This document shows, piece after piece, positions 6,587 to 14,499 of a stretch of 64,000 bases of DNA. The stretch spans positions 457,501 through 521,500 of the forward strand of contig NZ_CP051666.1 of the NCBI RefSeq assembly GCF_012848475.1, read 5' to 3'. Positions within the stretch are counted from its first letter, which is position 1, and each line of letters starts with the position of its first letter. The translations under genes and the position numbers were made by a program. The notes under the pieces were generated by a model, which searched no databases, was not told where the DNA came from, and saw only the letters and a list, made by a program, of their open reading frames with translations. Source of the stretch: Marinobacterium sp. LSUCC0821. Lineage in GTDB: Bacteria; Pseudomonadota; Gammaproteobacteria; Pseudomonadales; Balneatricaceae.

Positions 6587-8767
6587 TCACTCAACGTTTA
6601 ATCTGTTTTCGCGTTTAGATAGAACTATTAACAGAATGATCAAAGCCGCACCGATCAGATTGGCAACAAGGTTAAGTGGCCAGAATGCGCCAATTATGCC
6701 CCCCACTAGAATAGGGTAGTGCCAGATCTTAAGGGGCCCTTCGGAGTAGTTTTGGACTGTGACGTTTAATCCATAAATGCCGAACAATCCAAATAGGCCG
6801 ATTTGGCTAATCTCCAACCAGTTACCGCTAATCAGTGGTGTGTAGGCGAACATAAGTGGAACGACGTACAAACCCTTCGCCAGTTTCCATGCCTGAAATC
6901 CTGTCTCCATCGGTTTTGATTTAGCGATACCTGCCGCGGTGAATGCTGCCAAACAGACTGGAGGGGTTACGTTACTGTCTTGGCTCAACCAGAAGATAAT
7001 GAGGTGTGCGATCAACAAGAACATAGTGAGCTGTTCTGTATCAACTAGCATCGGTCTAAGTGTAATTGCGAGTTCAAAAGGTATTGCTGAAATAAGCTGT
7101 GCAGCTTCTGCAGGTGAGAGTCCGCTACTTATTTTGGCAACTAGGGGGCTATCCACCAGCGAGAACATGGCTAACTGCATAGGGTCTGAAATACCGGCAA
7201 CCAACATATCGACAATGATGGTGTCAGCTAGAATCCCTGCAAGTGCCGGAGCACAAAGAATCGCAAGAATGATGTACGCAGCGGTTACTGGTAAACCCAT
7301 GCCCAGTACGAGAGATGCTAAACCAATCAATACAATGGCCAGAACCACCGAGCCTTGCGCCCACTGAGCAATCATTAGAGAGAAGCCGTTACCAATCCCG
7401 CTGGTAACGATGGCGTTATTCATAATGCCGATAGCAACCAGTAGCACTGCCGTCATGATTGATGCTTGCATACCAAGCATCAACGCACTGGCGATGCGCT
7501 TGGGGTTCATGACATTGTCGGTCAGTCCTTTTTTGCCAGTGACTTTTGCATATAGGTAGGTCAGCCAAGAGACCATAATCAAACTAGCAATAGACCAAGA
7601 AGCGGCATAACTTGGTGTTACCCCGGTCATTAACAGTGCCACCATAACCGAGAGTGGAATGATAAACACGAGTCCACCTGAGATTATTTTTGCCTTATCG
7701 ATGGTCATGTCGATACCTTCACCGACACGATGTTTGACAGCTTCAATTCGCACGATAAAGGCTACAGACAGGAAGTATAGAATTGCCGGCATGATAGAGA
7801 CCGCGACAATCTGTGAATAGGGGATAGCGGTATAACTCGCCATAACAAAAGCGCCTGCTCCCATGATGGGGGGCATTATCTGTCCGCCGGTAGAAGCTGC
7901 TGCTTCGACACCCGCTGCAAAGGCGGGCCTAAAACCGTTCGACTTCATCAATGGGATAGTAATTACGCCTGTAGAAGCAGTATTTGCAACCGCTGAGCCG
8001 CTAATGGTGCCGGTAAGTGCTGATGAGATAACGGCCACGAAACCTGCACCACCACGAATTCGACCGGCAACTACTTTGGATAGTTCAATAACAAAATCAC
8101 TAGCACCTGATGCAACCAAAAAACCACCAAAAATCATAAAGAGCGTAATGCTGGATGAGGATATAAGCGCTAAAACGCCAAACAACCCCTCATCGTTGTA
8201 GAGCGTTCTAAACAGTACATCGCTAGGTGGCAAGCTGGCTGCACGAAAGACACCAGGTAGGTGCTCGCCTAAAAACAGTATGTAAGAGAGACTGAGAATA
8301 ATCAGTATAGGAATGACCCAGCCAGAGACTCTGCGCGATAGATCAATCGCTGCAAAAATGAGAAAGAGTCCTGCTGCCCAGTCAAAGAAATTCAGCTGCC
8401 AAGCCTGGCCTGTTACCGACAGCGTATCGTCATATATACGCCCTTCGGAGGCTGCTACCCAAAAGGCGGCAACAACAATTAGGCAACCGTAGATGAGATC
8501 AAGAAGTAGAGTTTTGCTGTTCGCCTTGCTGCGTTTAAACGCTGAATGGCTGACACTTGCGAGTAGGGCAAAACCACTAAAGTGGATGGCGTTCTGCCAA
8601 AGGGTCTGTTCGTTAATGAATAGGTTGGTTGCGACATGCCACAGCCCGAACAGTATGGCTAAAGCGGCAATTAACCACTCCAGTGGTGCTCTTGGGTCAT
8701 TATCCAGCACCAGCAGGCGCTCACGGCTATTAATGACTTCTACAGCCTTTTCCGGAGTACTATCCAT
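6587..8767 (-). CDS. TRAP transporter fused small/large permease (DctQM type)
   Basis: This 726-residue integral membrane protein is the fused 4TM/12TM permease found with TAXI-type binding proteins. The N-terminal third holds the DctQ-like segments. The rest is the DctM-like transport domain, with glycine-rich stretches such as SSALTGTISGSAVANTASTG and GGQIMPPIMGAGAF (about 250-310) typical of the family. Uptake would be driven by a sodium or proton gradient. The start ATG has an AAGG 8 nt upstream. It lies downstream of the TAXI gene across a hairpin and belongs to the lhgO cluster. Confidence 0.95.
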   Translation of the reverse strand: MDSTPEKAVEVINSRERLLVLDNDPRAPLEWLIAALAILFGLWHVATNLFINEQTLWQNAIHFSGFALLASVSHSAFKRSKANSKTLLLDLIYGCLIVVAAFWVAASEGRIYDDTLSVTGQAWQLNFFDWAAGLFLIFAAIDLSRRVSGWVIPILIILSLSYILFLGEHLPGVFRAASLPPSDVLFRTLYNDEGLFGVLALISSSSITLFMIFGGFLVASGASDFVIELSKVVAGRIRGGAGFVAVISSALTGTISGSAVANTASTGVITIPLMKSNGFRPAFAAGVEAAASTGGQIMPPIMGAGAFVMASYTAIPYSQIVAVSIMPAILYFLSVAFIVRIEAVKHRVGEGIDMTIDKAKIISGGLVFIIPLSVMVALLMTGVTPSYAASWSIASLIMVSWLTYLYAKVTGKKGLTDNVMNPKRIASALMLGMQASIMTAVLLVAIGIMNNAIVTSGIGNGFSLMIAQWAQGSVVLAIVLIGLASLVLGMGLPVTAAYIILAILCAPALAGILADTIIVDMLVAGISDPMQLAMFSLVDSPLVAKISSGLSPAEAAQLISAIPFELAITLRPMLVDTEQLTMFLLIAHLIIFWLSQDSNVTPPVCLAAFTAAGIAKSKPMETGFQAWKLAKGLYVVPLMFAYTPLISGNWLEISQIGLFGLFGIYGLNVTVQNYSEGPLKIWHYPILVGGIIGAFWPLNLVANLIGAALIILLIVLSKRENRLNVE

Positions 8768-8793
8768 ATCACAAACCTTAATCTAAAAAGAGA

Positions 8794-8819
8794 AGCCACC
8801 CTCGAAATCGAAGGTGGCT
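8794..8819 (-). terminator. Intercistronic hairpin between binding protein and permease
   Basis: On the minus strand a 12-bp stem with outer arms AGCCACC/GGTGGCT and one G-U pair is followed by TTCTCTTTTT. It lies between the TAXI gene stop and the permease start. It can act as a partial terminator or an mRNA-stabilising hairpin giving more binding protein than permease, as is common for periplasmic-binding-protein transporters. Confidence 0.7.
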
Positions 8820-8833
8820 ATGGGTATCACTAA

Positions 8834-9835
8834 TTATTTAGCGATTAGACGAGCTGGGATATTAAGTCCCACCTCTTTGTAGTAACGAGCTGCACCTGGG
8901 TGAAGCGGTACTGGCAGACCAGCAATAGCGCTTTCGATCTTCATATCGTTAGTCGCTTCATGGATCGCCTGTAGGAAACCTAAGTTCTCGTACATGGTTT
9001 TAGTTAGTAGGTAGACATCATCTTCAGATACCGATGCGTTTACAGCGAGGAAGTTTGGCTGTGCAATGGTGTTGATATCTTTTGTCTGACCTGGGTAAGT
9101 ACCCGCTGGAATGTTGAAGCGTGTCCATAGATCACGGCCACCGTCCATTTTTGCAAGTTCTGCATCAGTCACATCAAGTACGGTAAATTTACCTTCGTTC
9201 GATGCCATCAGTTTTGTGATTGCACCAGTTGGCACGCCTGAAGGGTAGCCCGCCAAAGTCACCTGGCCGTTAGCTTGTGCATCAGCTGTTGGACCGTAGC
9301 CTGCGTACATTAGCTCGTAATCTTTCTCGATATCGACACCTAGGCCAGCAAGAAGGATCTTGTTCGAACCTAACGTACCTGAGTTCTTACTGCCCATACC
9401 AGCAGTGCTGCCTTTAGCTGCAGCAGCATCGGCCATCGTGCCAGATTTAACTTTGTCATTAGAGATTACGAACTGCTCTACGTTCTGCCACAGCATGCTT
9501 ACAGAGCGTAGGTTAGTTTGTGGTGCAGTAATTGGACCGGTGCCCGTTGCTGCATACGAACCGTAAAGACCCTGTAGGATTGCAAAGTCAGCAGTGCCCG
9601 CGCCCATAGCCTGAATGTTTGCACCTGAACCTGCTGAGTTAACCGCAGTCAAACTGAACTTGTGTTTAGGAAGTAGTTTGATCTTAGTAAGCGTCGAAAT
9701 AGCCGTGCCCACTGGGTGGTAAGTCCCCCCCGTAGAGGCTGTATTCAGAACGTAGTCTCGAGCATCAGCAGCATGTGCGCTAGTGACTGCTGCAGCTAGC
9801 ATGATACCGCTGACAAGTTTTGTTATTTTTTTCAT
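8834..9835 (-). CDS. TAXI family TRAP transporter solute-binding protein
   Basis: This periplasmic ligand-capture subunit is 333 residues. It starts MKKITKLVSGIMLAAAV and has a Sec signal peptide cleaved after AHA (about residue 22). The STGGTYHPVGTAIS segment just after it is the hallmark of the TAXI family. A strong AGAGGA 9 nt upstream of ATG 9835 decides this start over a longer frame at 9859. It lies between lhgO and the permease on one strand. TAXI proteins often bind dicarboxylates or amino acids; the neighbouring oxidase suggests a 2-hydroxy acid, which is inference. Confidence 0.93.
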   Translation of the reverse strand: MKKITKLVSGIMLAAAVTSAHAADARDYVLNTASTGGTYHPVGTAISTLTKIKLLPKHKFSLTAVNSAGSGANIQAMGAGTADFAILQGLYGSYAATGTGPITAPQTNLRSVSMLWQNVEQFVISNDKVKSGTMADAAAAKGSTAGMGSKNSGTLGSNKILLAGLGVDIEKDYELMYAGYGPTADAQANGQVTLAGYPSGVPTGAITKLMASNEGKFTVLDVTDAELAKMDGGRDLWTRFNIPAGTYPGQTKDINTIAQPNFLAVNASVSEDDVYLLTKTMYENLGFLQAIHEATNDMKIESAIAGLPVPLHPGAARYYKEVGLNIPARLIAK

Positions 9836-9932
9836 CTTTGAGTTTCCTCTGTTGGTCACATTTAAACTCCTTGTTAGGGGAGCGCTGTTTCATTCATAAG
9901 TCTCTTGGAGACTATAGATCAAATATTCGCAA

Positions 9933-11150
9933 TTAATCTCTCTTTAGATCCCCAACCTTTTCTACTATCTGTTGCACAATGTGGCGACCGATAGGTATGG
10001 CCGATGTGGCAGCAGGGGATGGAGCATTACATACGTTGAATGTTCTCTCTGTTGCGACGAAAAGAAAATCATCGATCAACTCGCCATTATTGCTTACTGC
10101 CTGGGCTCTAACGCCGGCAGGATAAGCTAATAGATCTTTCTCGCTAATCTGGGGACAATACTTCTGTACCTCTTTGAGATACATAGATTTGAAGAGTGAG
10201 TTTCGCATCTCTCGAATCCCGTTCTTTAAATTCCTCTTCAGCACCTTGAGGACACCTGGGTTAGTTAAGGTCTCTAACGAATCCTTAAGGCTGAGATCTG
10301 TTTTGCTGTAGCCCTCGCGTTTAAATGCCAATACTGCATTAGGCCCCACAGTTAGATCACCGTTGATCATCGGTGTTAGATGGACGCCCAAAAATGGCGT
10401 GGCTGGATCGGGGATAGGGTAGATCATATGTTTCACAATTGAACGCATACTATCTGGGAGCTTGAAGTATTCACCACGGAACGGACAAATAGTGAAATCA
10501 GGTTTTTCGCCAAGCATTCGAACGATTCTATCTGACATTAATCCCGCACAAGAGATCACAAAACCAGCCTCGAATGTGCCGCTTGATGTGGTAAGCGAGA
10601 CGCCCTGATTGCTCTCTTTGATCGCCAAAACCTCAGTCTCAACCAGTACCTCTCCACCTCTGGAGATAAAAAGATCAATCATCTGTTGGGTGATTTTTGT
10701 GTAGCTTACAATGCCACTGGATGGTACGAAGATACCCTCTAGACCGACGATATTAGGTTCGCGCTCAGAAAGTTCTTTTTGATCGACCCAATAGCGTTCA
10801 AGCCCATTAGCCTCTGTTCGCTCCCACAGCGCTTTCATGCGTTCGAGCTCTAACTCGTTGGTTGCGACTAATAGTTTTCCGCACTCGTCGAATGGAATCT
10901 CCCAGTGGTTACAAAACGCTTTGGTCTCGCGGTTACCTTCAATACAAAATTGTGCTTTGAGTGTGCCTGGTTTGTAGTAGACCCCGGCATGGATGACACC
11001 GCTGTTGTGGCCGGTCTGGTGCTGTGCGAATGCAGCCTCTTTCTCGAGCAGAAGAATTTTGGCGTCTGGGTAATGCTCCTGAAGTTGCATCGCCGTCGAT
11101 GCTCCAACAATACCGCCACCGATAATGATGAAATCGTTTAACACTGCCAC
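9933..11150 (-). CDS. lhgO: L-2-hydroxyglutarate oxidase/dehydrogenase LhgO
   Basis: LhgO is an FAD-dependent membrane-associated enzyme that oxidises L-2-hydroxyglutarate to 2-oxoglutarate and passes electrons to quinone. The 405-residue protein has the dinucleotide-binding motif IIGGGIVGASTA (about 8-19) and the HNSGVIHAGVYY motif (about 48-59) characteristic of the LhgO/YgaF family. Start is GTG 11150; an in-frame GTG two codons later is possible. It is the first gene of a minus-strand unit with the TAXI and permease genes, and diverges from a GntR regulator. In E. coli lhgO follows glaH; no glaH homologue is present here. Confidence 0.88.
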   Translation of the reverse strand: MAVLNDFIIIGGGIVGASTAMQLQEHYPDAKILLLEKEAAFAQHQTGHNSGVIHAGVYYKPGTLKAQFCIEGNRETKAFCNHWEIPFDECGKLLVATNELELERMKALWERTEANGLERYWVDQKELSEREPNIVGLEGIFVPSSGIVSYTKITQQMIDLFISRGGEVLVETEVLAIKESNQGVSLTTSSGTFEAGFVISCAGLMSDRIVRMLGEKPDFTICPFRGEYFKLPDSMRSIVKHMIYPIPDPATPFLGVHLTPMINGDLTVGPNAVLAFKREGYSKTDLSLKDSLETLTNPGVLKVLKRNLKNGIREMRNSLFKSMYLKEVQKYCPQISEKDLLAYPAGVRAQAVSNNGELIDDFLFVATERTFNVCNAPSPAATSAIPIGRHIVQQIVEKVGDLKRD

Positions 11151-11193
11151 TCACTTTATTAATTATTTGAATTGAGGTGCGTTGCTTAAAGTT

Positions 11194-11207
11194 GATTATT
11201 AATAATC
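11194..11207. promoter_or_regulatory. Palindromic operator candidate, site 1
   Basis: GATTATTAATAATC is a perfect 14-bp palindrome in the lhgO/gntR divergent intergenic region, about 44 bp upstream of lhgO. With site 2, centred exactly 30 bp away, it is the best candidate binding site for the adjacent GntR regulator. Confidence 0.6.
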
Positions 11208-11223
11208 TTGATTCGAAGTTACT

Positions 11224-11237
11224 TATTATTAATAATC
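11224..11237. promoter_or_regulatory. Palindromic operator candidate, site 2
   Basis: TATTATTAATAATC repeats the 12-bp palindromic core of site 1. It lies 60 bp upstream of the gntR start codon. A dimer at each site would face the same side of the helix (about three turns apart). Confidence 0.6.
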
Positions 11238-11297
11238 CTGTCAACAGAGATGAATCAGATAAAATCTCTCGGCTTAACCCTTCCAAGGGAAAAAAGT

Positions 11298-11936
11298 ATG
11301 AAAGAGAAAGAGATAGTCGAGATGATCGAAGGAAAGATCATATTCGGCGAATACGCACCGGGCTTTAGGCTTGTTGAAGATGATTTGATGTCTTTAACTG
11401 GCTCTAAGCGCTATGCCGTCCGTAAAGCTCTAAAGCAGCTTGAGGAGGGGGGATTAGTTGTTATAGAACGCAACAAAGGTGCATCGGTCAATGCTCTCTC
11501 TAATGATGAGATAGCCAAAATTTACGAGATGCGTTTTCTACTTCAGAAAGCAGCTGTTGATCTGTTTCCCTTTCCCGTTGATCCCTTTTATATCGCGACC
11601 CTCAAGACTATTCATATCGAATACACTAAAGCCTTAACTGAAGGCACAGATGCACGCTTGATCGATACTATTAACGACAAGTTTCACAAAGCATTCTTTT
11701 CATACTGCGATAACGCCTATTTAGCGAATGAGATTACACGGTATGGAAATCGGGTTAGGCTTATTCGTAGTCAGGCAATCACTGATATAACCATGCGCAG
11801 GCTTCTACTTGCCGACCATGAAGCAATGATTGAAGCGCTAGAGCAGGCGAATAGAGACAAATTAAAGTCTCTCTGTATTACACACATGGAACGCGCTCTA
11901 ACAGCATATAGAAACAGAGAGCAAGAGAACGCTTAA
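11298..11936 (+). CDS. GntR family (FCD subfamily) transcriptional regulator
   Basis: The N-terminal winged helix-turn-helix (about residues 5-70) contains the LTGSKRYAVRKALKQLEEGGLV recognition region. The C-terminal all-helical FCD domain (about 75-205) would bind an acid effector, with DKFHKAFF and DHEAMIEALEQAN supplying likely metal ligands. ATG 11298 is preferred: AAGGGA lies just upstream and the 212-residue product matches the family, whereas the longer frame runs into the operator region. It precedes the SDR gene by 20 bp and diverges from lhgO. The effector may be L-2-hydroxyglutarate or a related acid, by context only. Confidence 0.88.
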   Translation: MKEKEIVEMIEGKIIFGEYAPGFRLVEDDLMSLTGSKRYAVRKALKQLEEGGLVVIERNKGASVNALSNDEIAKIYEMRFLLQKAAVDLFPFPVDPFYIATLKTIHIEYTKALTEGTDARLIDTINDKFHKAFFSYCDNAYLANEITRYGNRVRLIRSQAITDITMRRLLLADHEAMIEALEQANRDKLKSLCITHMERALTAYRNREQENA

Positions 11937-11956
11937 ACCAATTAAGGAAGTGGATT

Positions 11957-12745
11957 ATGGATTTAGGTTTAAATGGTCGCACAGCGGTTGTTATGGGAGC
12001 ATCTCAGGGCTTGGGTAAAGCCTCGGCACTTCAGCTCGCGGCTGAGGGGGCGCATGTCGTGCTTGTTGCCCGTAATCCGGAGACGCTGGCCAATGTCAAA
12101 AGTGAAATTGAGCAGGGTGGTGGCACTGCTGATGTTCAAACCTGTGATCTTTTTGATACAAACTCAAGAGCGGCGCTGTGTGAATTTATAAATTCTCTGC
12201 CACGTATTGATGTATTGGTAGGCAACAGTGGTGGTCCAGCCCCTGGTATGGCGCCCGGTATTCAATCTGAGGTTTGGACAAAAGAGTTTGACGCCATGGT
12301 GTTAGGCCTCATCGAGATCATCGATAGTGCAGCAGTAAAAATGAAAGCGGCAGGCTTTGGTCGCATTGTGGTGATTGGTTCCTCCGGCATTGTTCAGCCG
12401 ATTCCAAAATTGGCGATCTCAAATACCCTGCGTTCAGCAGTGGCGGGCTATGTCAAAACCCTATCTGAACAGATGGCACCTCATGGCGTTACTTGTAACA
12501 TGGTTCTGCCAGGCCGAATTGAGACGCCGCGTACGCAAGCAATTGATAAGGGTACTGCAGCAAATTTGGGTATTAGTGTTGAAGAGGCGCGTGCTCAATC
12601 TGCAGCAACAATCCCAGCAGGTCGCTATGGGCGGCCGGAAGAGTTTGGCTCAGTGGTTACCTTCCTAGCAAGTACACAGGCAGCTTACATTACAGGTAGT
12701 CAGGTACGTGTTGATGGTGGCGCAATTAAATCGATTAATGCCTAA
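11957..12745 (+). CDS. Short-chain dehydrogenase/reductase (SDR), atypical active site
   Basis: The 262-residue Rossmann protein starts with a GASQGLGKA cofactor loop (about 14-22), has GNSGGP (about 89-94) and ends with a normal TGSQVRVDGG segment. The catalytic region reads GSSGIVQPIPKLAISNTLRSAVAG. Where classical SDRs have Tyr-x3-Lys this alignment gives Ser and Arg (a SN-x2-R arrangement known in a subset of SDRs annotated as 3-oxoacyl-ACP reductases). Activity is therefore uncertain. It follows the GntR gene by 20 bp and is probably co-transcribed; it may process a product of the TRAP substrate. Confidence 0.85.
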   Translation: MDLGLNGRTAVVMGASQGLGKASALQLAAEGAHVVLVARNPETLANVKSEIEQGGGTADVQTCDLFDTNSRAALCEFINSLPRIDVLVGNSGGPAPGMAPGIQSEVWTKEFDAMVLGLIEIIDSAAVKMKAAGFGRIVVIGSSGIVQPIPKLAISNTLRSAVAGYVKTLSEQMAPHGVTCNMVLPGRIETPRTQAIDKGTAANLGISVEEARAQSAATIPAGRYGRPEEFGSVVTFLASTQAAYITGSQVRVDGGAIKSINA

Positions 12746-12831
12746 AACTATCAAAGCTATTAAGAGGTTTAATTTTCGCTGAAGCACTGAGACATTTATC
12801 GTAGATCCTGTAATCAAACAGGAGAATCGTG

Positions 12832-12903
12832 ATGAGTGATTTCAACGAAAAACTTGAGCAGATCAAACGTGAACACTGTCCAACCTGCATCGTCAAAAAG
12901 TAG
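12832..12903 (+). CDS. Small CPTC-motif protein, 23 aa (putative)
   Basis: A 23-codon frame beginning MSDFNEKLEQIKREHCPTC has a strong AGGAG ribosome binding site 7 nt upstream and ends just before an intrinsic terminator hairpin. The peptide is charged and contains one CPxC pair that could bind metal or be redox active. I do not recognise a family. The ribosome binding site and terminator argue for a real small gene, either as third cistron after the SDR or independent. Confidence 0.5.
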   Translation: MSDFNEKLEQIKREHCPTCIVKK

Positions 12904-12917
12904 GCAGTGAAATAGAA

Positions 12918-12937
12918 AGAGCGCCCTTGGGCGCTCT
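12918..12937. terminator. Bidirectional terminator hairpin
   Basis: AGAGCGCCC and GGGCGCTCT form a perfect 9-bp stem with a minimal loop between the small ORF and the convergent nfeD-like gene. The minus-strand reading is followed by TTTCTATTTC, so it serves the nfeD/qmcA transcript best and probably both directions. Confidence 0.75.
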
Positions 12938-12955
12938 ATTAGTATCCGGTAGTTT

Positions 12956-13231
12956 TTAGTACTGGTTGATGTCTGCATCACTCTTCTTATTGAAGAGCAT
13001 TCTCAGAAGTATCAGTGCAATCACCGAAGTGATACCGACGATAAGAAGCTCATCGATGAGGCCAGCATCCAACATGGTTGGAATCATTCCCACTTTGATA
13101 AGTAGGCCAGTAACGATGGCACCTAGACCGAAGCTGATTGAGATGTAGCCAAGGTTCAGAAGCATCTCAACGATGATCAAAATAAGGCCGAGTATCAGCC
13201 AGCCATTTCCGTTTGTGAAAAAATCAGCCAT
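12956..13231 (-). CDS. NfeD-like short membrane protein, partner of SPFH protein
   Basis: The 91-residue protein begins MADFFTNGNGWLILGLILI and consists of about three transmembrane segments (10-30, 33-52, 63-83) with a short charged tail. It lacks the OB-fold domain of longer NfeD proteins. Such short NfeD (YbbK/YbbJ-type) proteins are encoded beside SPFH proteins and are thought to form membrane microdomain complexes with them. ATG 13231 has AGGA upstream and overlaps the qmcA end by 8 bp; a longer frame from 13273 would overlap 50 bp and is less likely. Confidence 0.8.
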   Translation of the reverse strand: MADFFTNGNGWLILGLILIIVEMLLNLGYISISFGLGAIVTGLLIKVGMIPTMLDAGLIDELLIVGITSVIALILLRMLFNKKSDADINQY

Positions 13232-14147
13232 TGCTTTTGAGTCCTGATCCAACGGTTTCTGCAAGTAACTCAAGTGAACCGATCGCCTTGGTAATATCCG
13301 TTGGCATGATCACGGTTTTCGAGTTGTTTGACGCTGCAACCTGTGAAAGGGCAGTTACCTGTTTCTGAAGTATATCGAAGTTGATCGCAGATTGGCCGCC
13401 ATTGTTGATCGCTTCAGAGATCATGCGGGTCTGCTCTGCGGTTGCCTCAGCCTTAGCTTTGATAGCGTAGGCCTCTGCATCAGCGGCAACACGCACCGCC
13501 TCAGCCTGCTTCTGCGCTTCATAGAGTTTCGCCTCAGCTTTCAGCTCGATAGAGCGCTTTTCACCCTCAGCCTGTGCAACAGCAGCACGGCGTTGGCGTT
13601 CAGCGTTTAACTGCTGGCGCTGCGCCTCTTTAGTCTGCTCATCTACCTGTACATCGGTGATCTCGGTACGAGTGATCTCAATCCCCCAAACTTCAGCAGC
13701 TTTCTGAAGGTTGGTGAGAATCTCCTCATTCATCTGTGCACGAGAAGATTGCAGCTCATCTAGGTCTAACTTACCTGCTGCAGAACGGACAATTGATTCA
13801 GCGGTGGTCTGAATAGCCTGATCGATATTCTGAATTCGGTAGACCGAACGCGCGGCATCGATAATGCGGAAGAAGTTGGTCGCCTCAAGAATCACCTCAA
13901 CGTTATCTCGTGTGATAACGCTAATCTCAAACGCAGGTAACTGGCGCTCCAGAATAGAGATGCGATGGCGCACCTGATCGATCATTGGGATAACAAAGTT
14001 AATACCGGCATTGAGCGTGTTAGAGAACTTACCAAAGCGCTCTACAATAAATACCTGCGACTGCGGTACAACCTTCACAGCTGACCAAGCCATTACTAAG
14101 AAGAAGAATGCGAACACTAAAGTGACAATCATGCCTTCGCTCATCAT
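13224..14147 (-). CDS. qmcA: SPFH/Band 7 membrane protein QmcA
   Basis: The 307-residue protein has an N-terminal membrane anchor (about residues 5-25) and an SPFH domain starting at VKVVPQSQVFIVERFGKF (about 24-41). A long Ala/Glu-rich coiled coil follows (about 185-245). It matches QmcA/paraslipin proteins, scaffolds of lipid-raft-like membrane regions that influence FtsH and other proteases. It is first in a two-gene operon with the nfeD-like gene. The start has AGGA 8-9 nt upstream. Confidence 0.93.
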   Translation of the reverse strand: MMSEGMIVTLVFAFFFLVMAWSAVKVVPQSQVFIVERFGKFSNTLNAGINFVIPMIDQVRHRISILERQLPAFEISVITRDNVEVILEATNFFRIIDAARSVYRIQNIDQAIQTTAESIVRSAAGKLDLDELQSSRAQMNEEILTNLQKAAEVWGIEITRTEITDVQVDEQTKEAQRQQLNAERQRRAAVAQAEGEKRSIELKAEAKLYEAQKQAEAVRVAADAEAYAIKAKAEATAEQTRMISEAINNGGQSAINFDILQKQVTALSQVAASNNSKTVIMPTDITKAIGSLELLAETVGSGLKSNG

Positions 14148-14247
14148 GTGAGATTCCTGTATTGATTGAGTGATTAATTAATCATAGACCATAAGGGTCA
14201 TTTAAGGATTAATTGTTGGACAAATTTGTTAATCAATTAGATCTAAA

Positions 14248-14275
14248 ACAAAAAGCCCCGCTAATAGCGAGGCTT
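14248..14275 (-). terminator. Terminator of tRNA-Val(GAC)
   Basis: On the minus strand a 10-bp stem (AAGCCTCGCT paired with AGCGGGGCTT, one G-U) with a three-base loop is followed by TTTGTTTT. It starts 7 nt after the tRNA CCA. Confidence 0.88.
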
Positions 14276-14282
14276 GTATGTG

Positions 14283-14359
14283 TGGTACGGATGTCCAGAT
14301 TTGAACTGGAGACCTTCACGATGTCAACGTGACGCTCTAACCAACTGAGCTACACCCGT
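14283..14359 (-). tRNA. tRNA-Val(GAC)
   Basis: A 77-nt cloverleaf on the minus strand with acceptor ACGGGTG/CATCCGT, anticodon loop TTGACAT (anticodon GAC) and encoded CCA. It is a single-gene unit with its own terminator and complements the three TAC-reading Val tRNAs at 5.1-5.6 kb. Confidence 0.95.
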
Positions 14360-14499
14360 ATTGTGGGTGGGATTATAGCTCTGCAATGCTTCTGGTCAAT
14401 CGGTTATCTAGATTATCCCTTGGTTGGCTAACTTTATTGATCTATTGCCTCTATAATCAAACCTTTAGAACTGCTTAGCATGGAGTGAAAGGGCAGGGT

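Noticed and set aside
6939-8786. Plus-strand ORFs of 97-142 codons opposite the TRAP permease
   Set aside because: They are antisense shadows of a clear membrane protein gene, without ribosome binding sites or recognisable domains.
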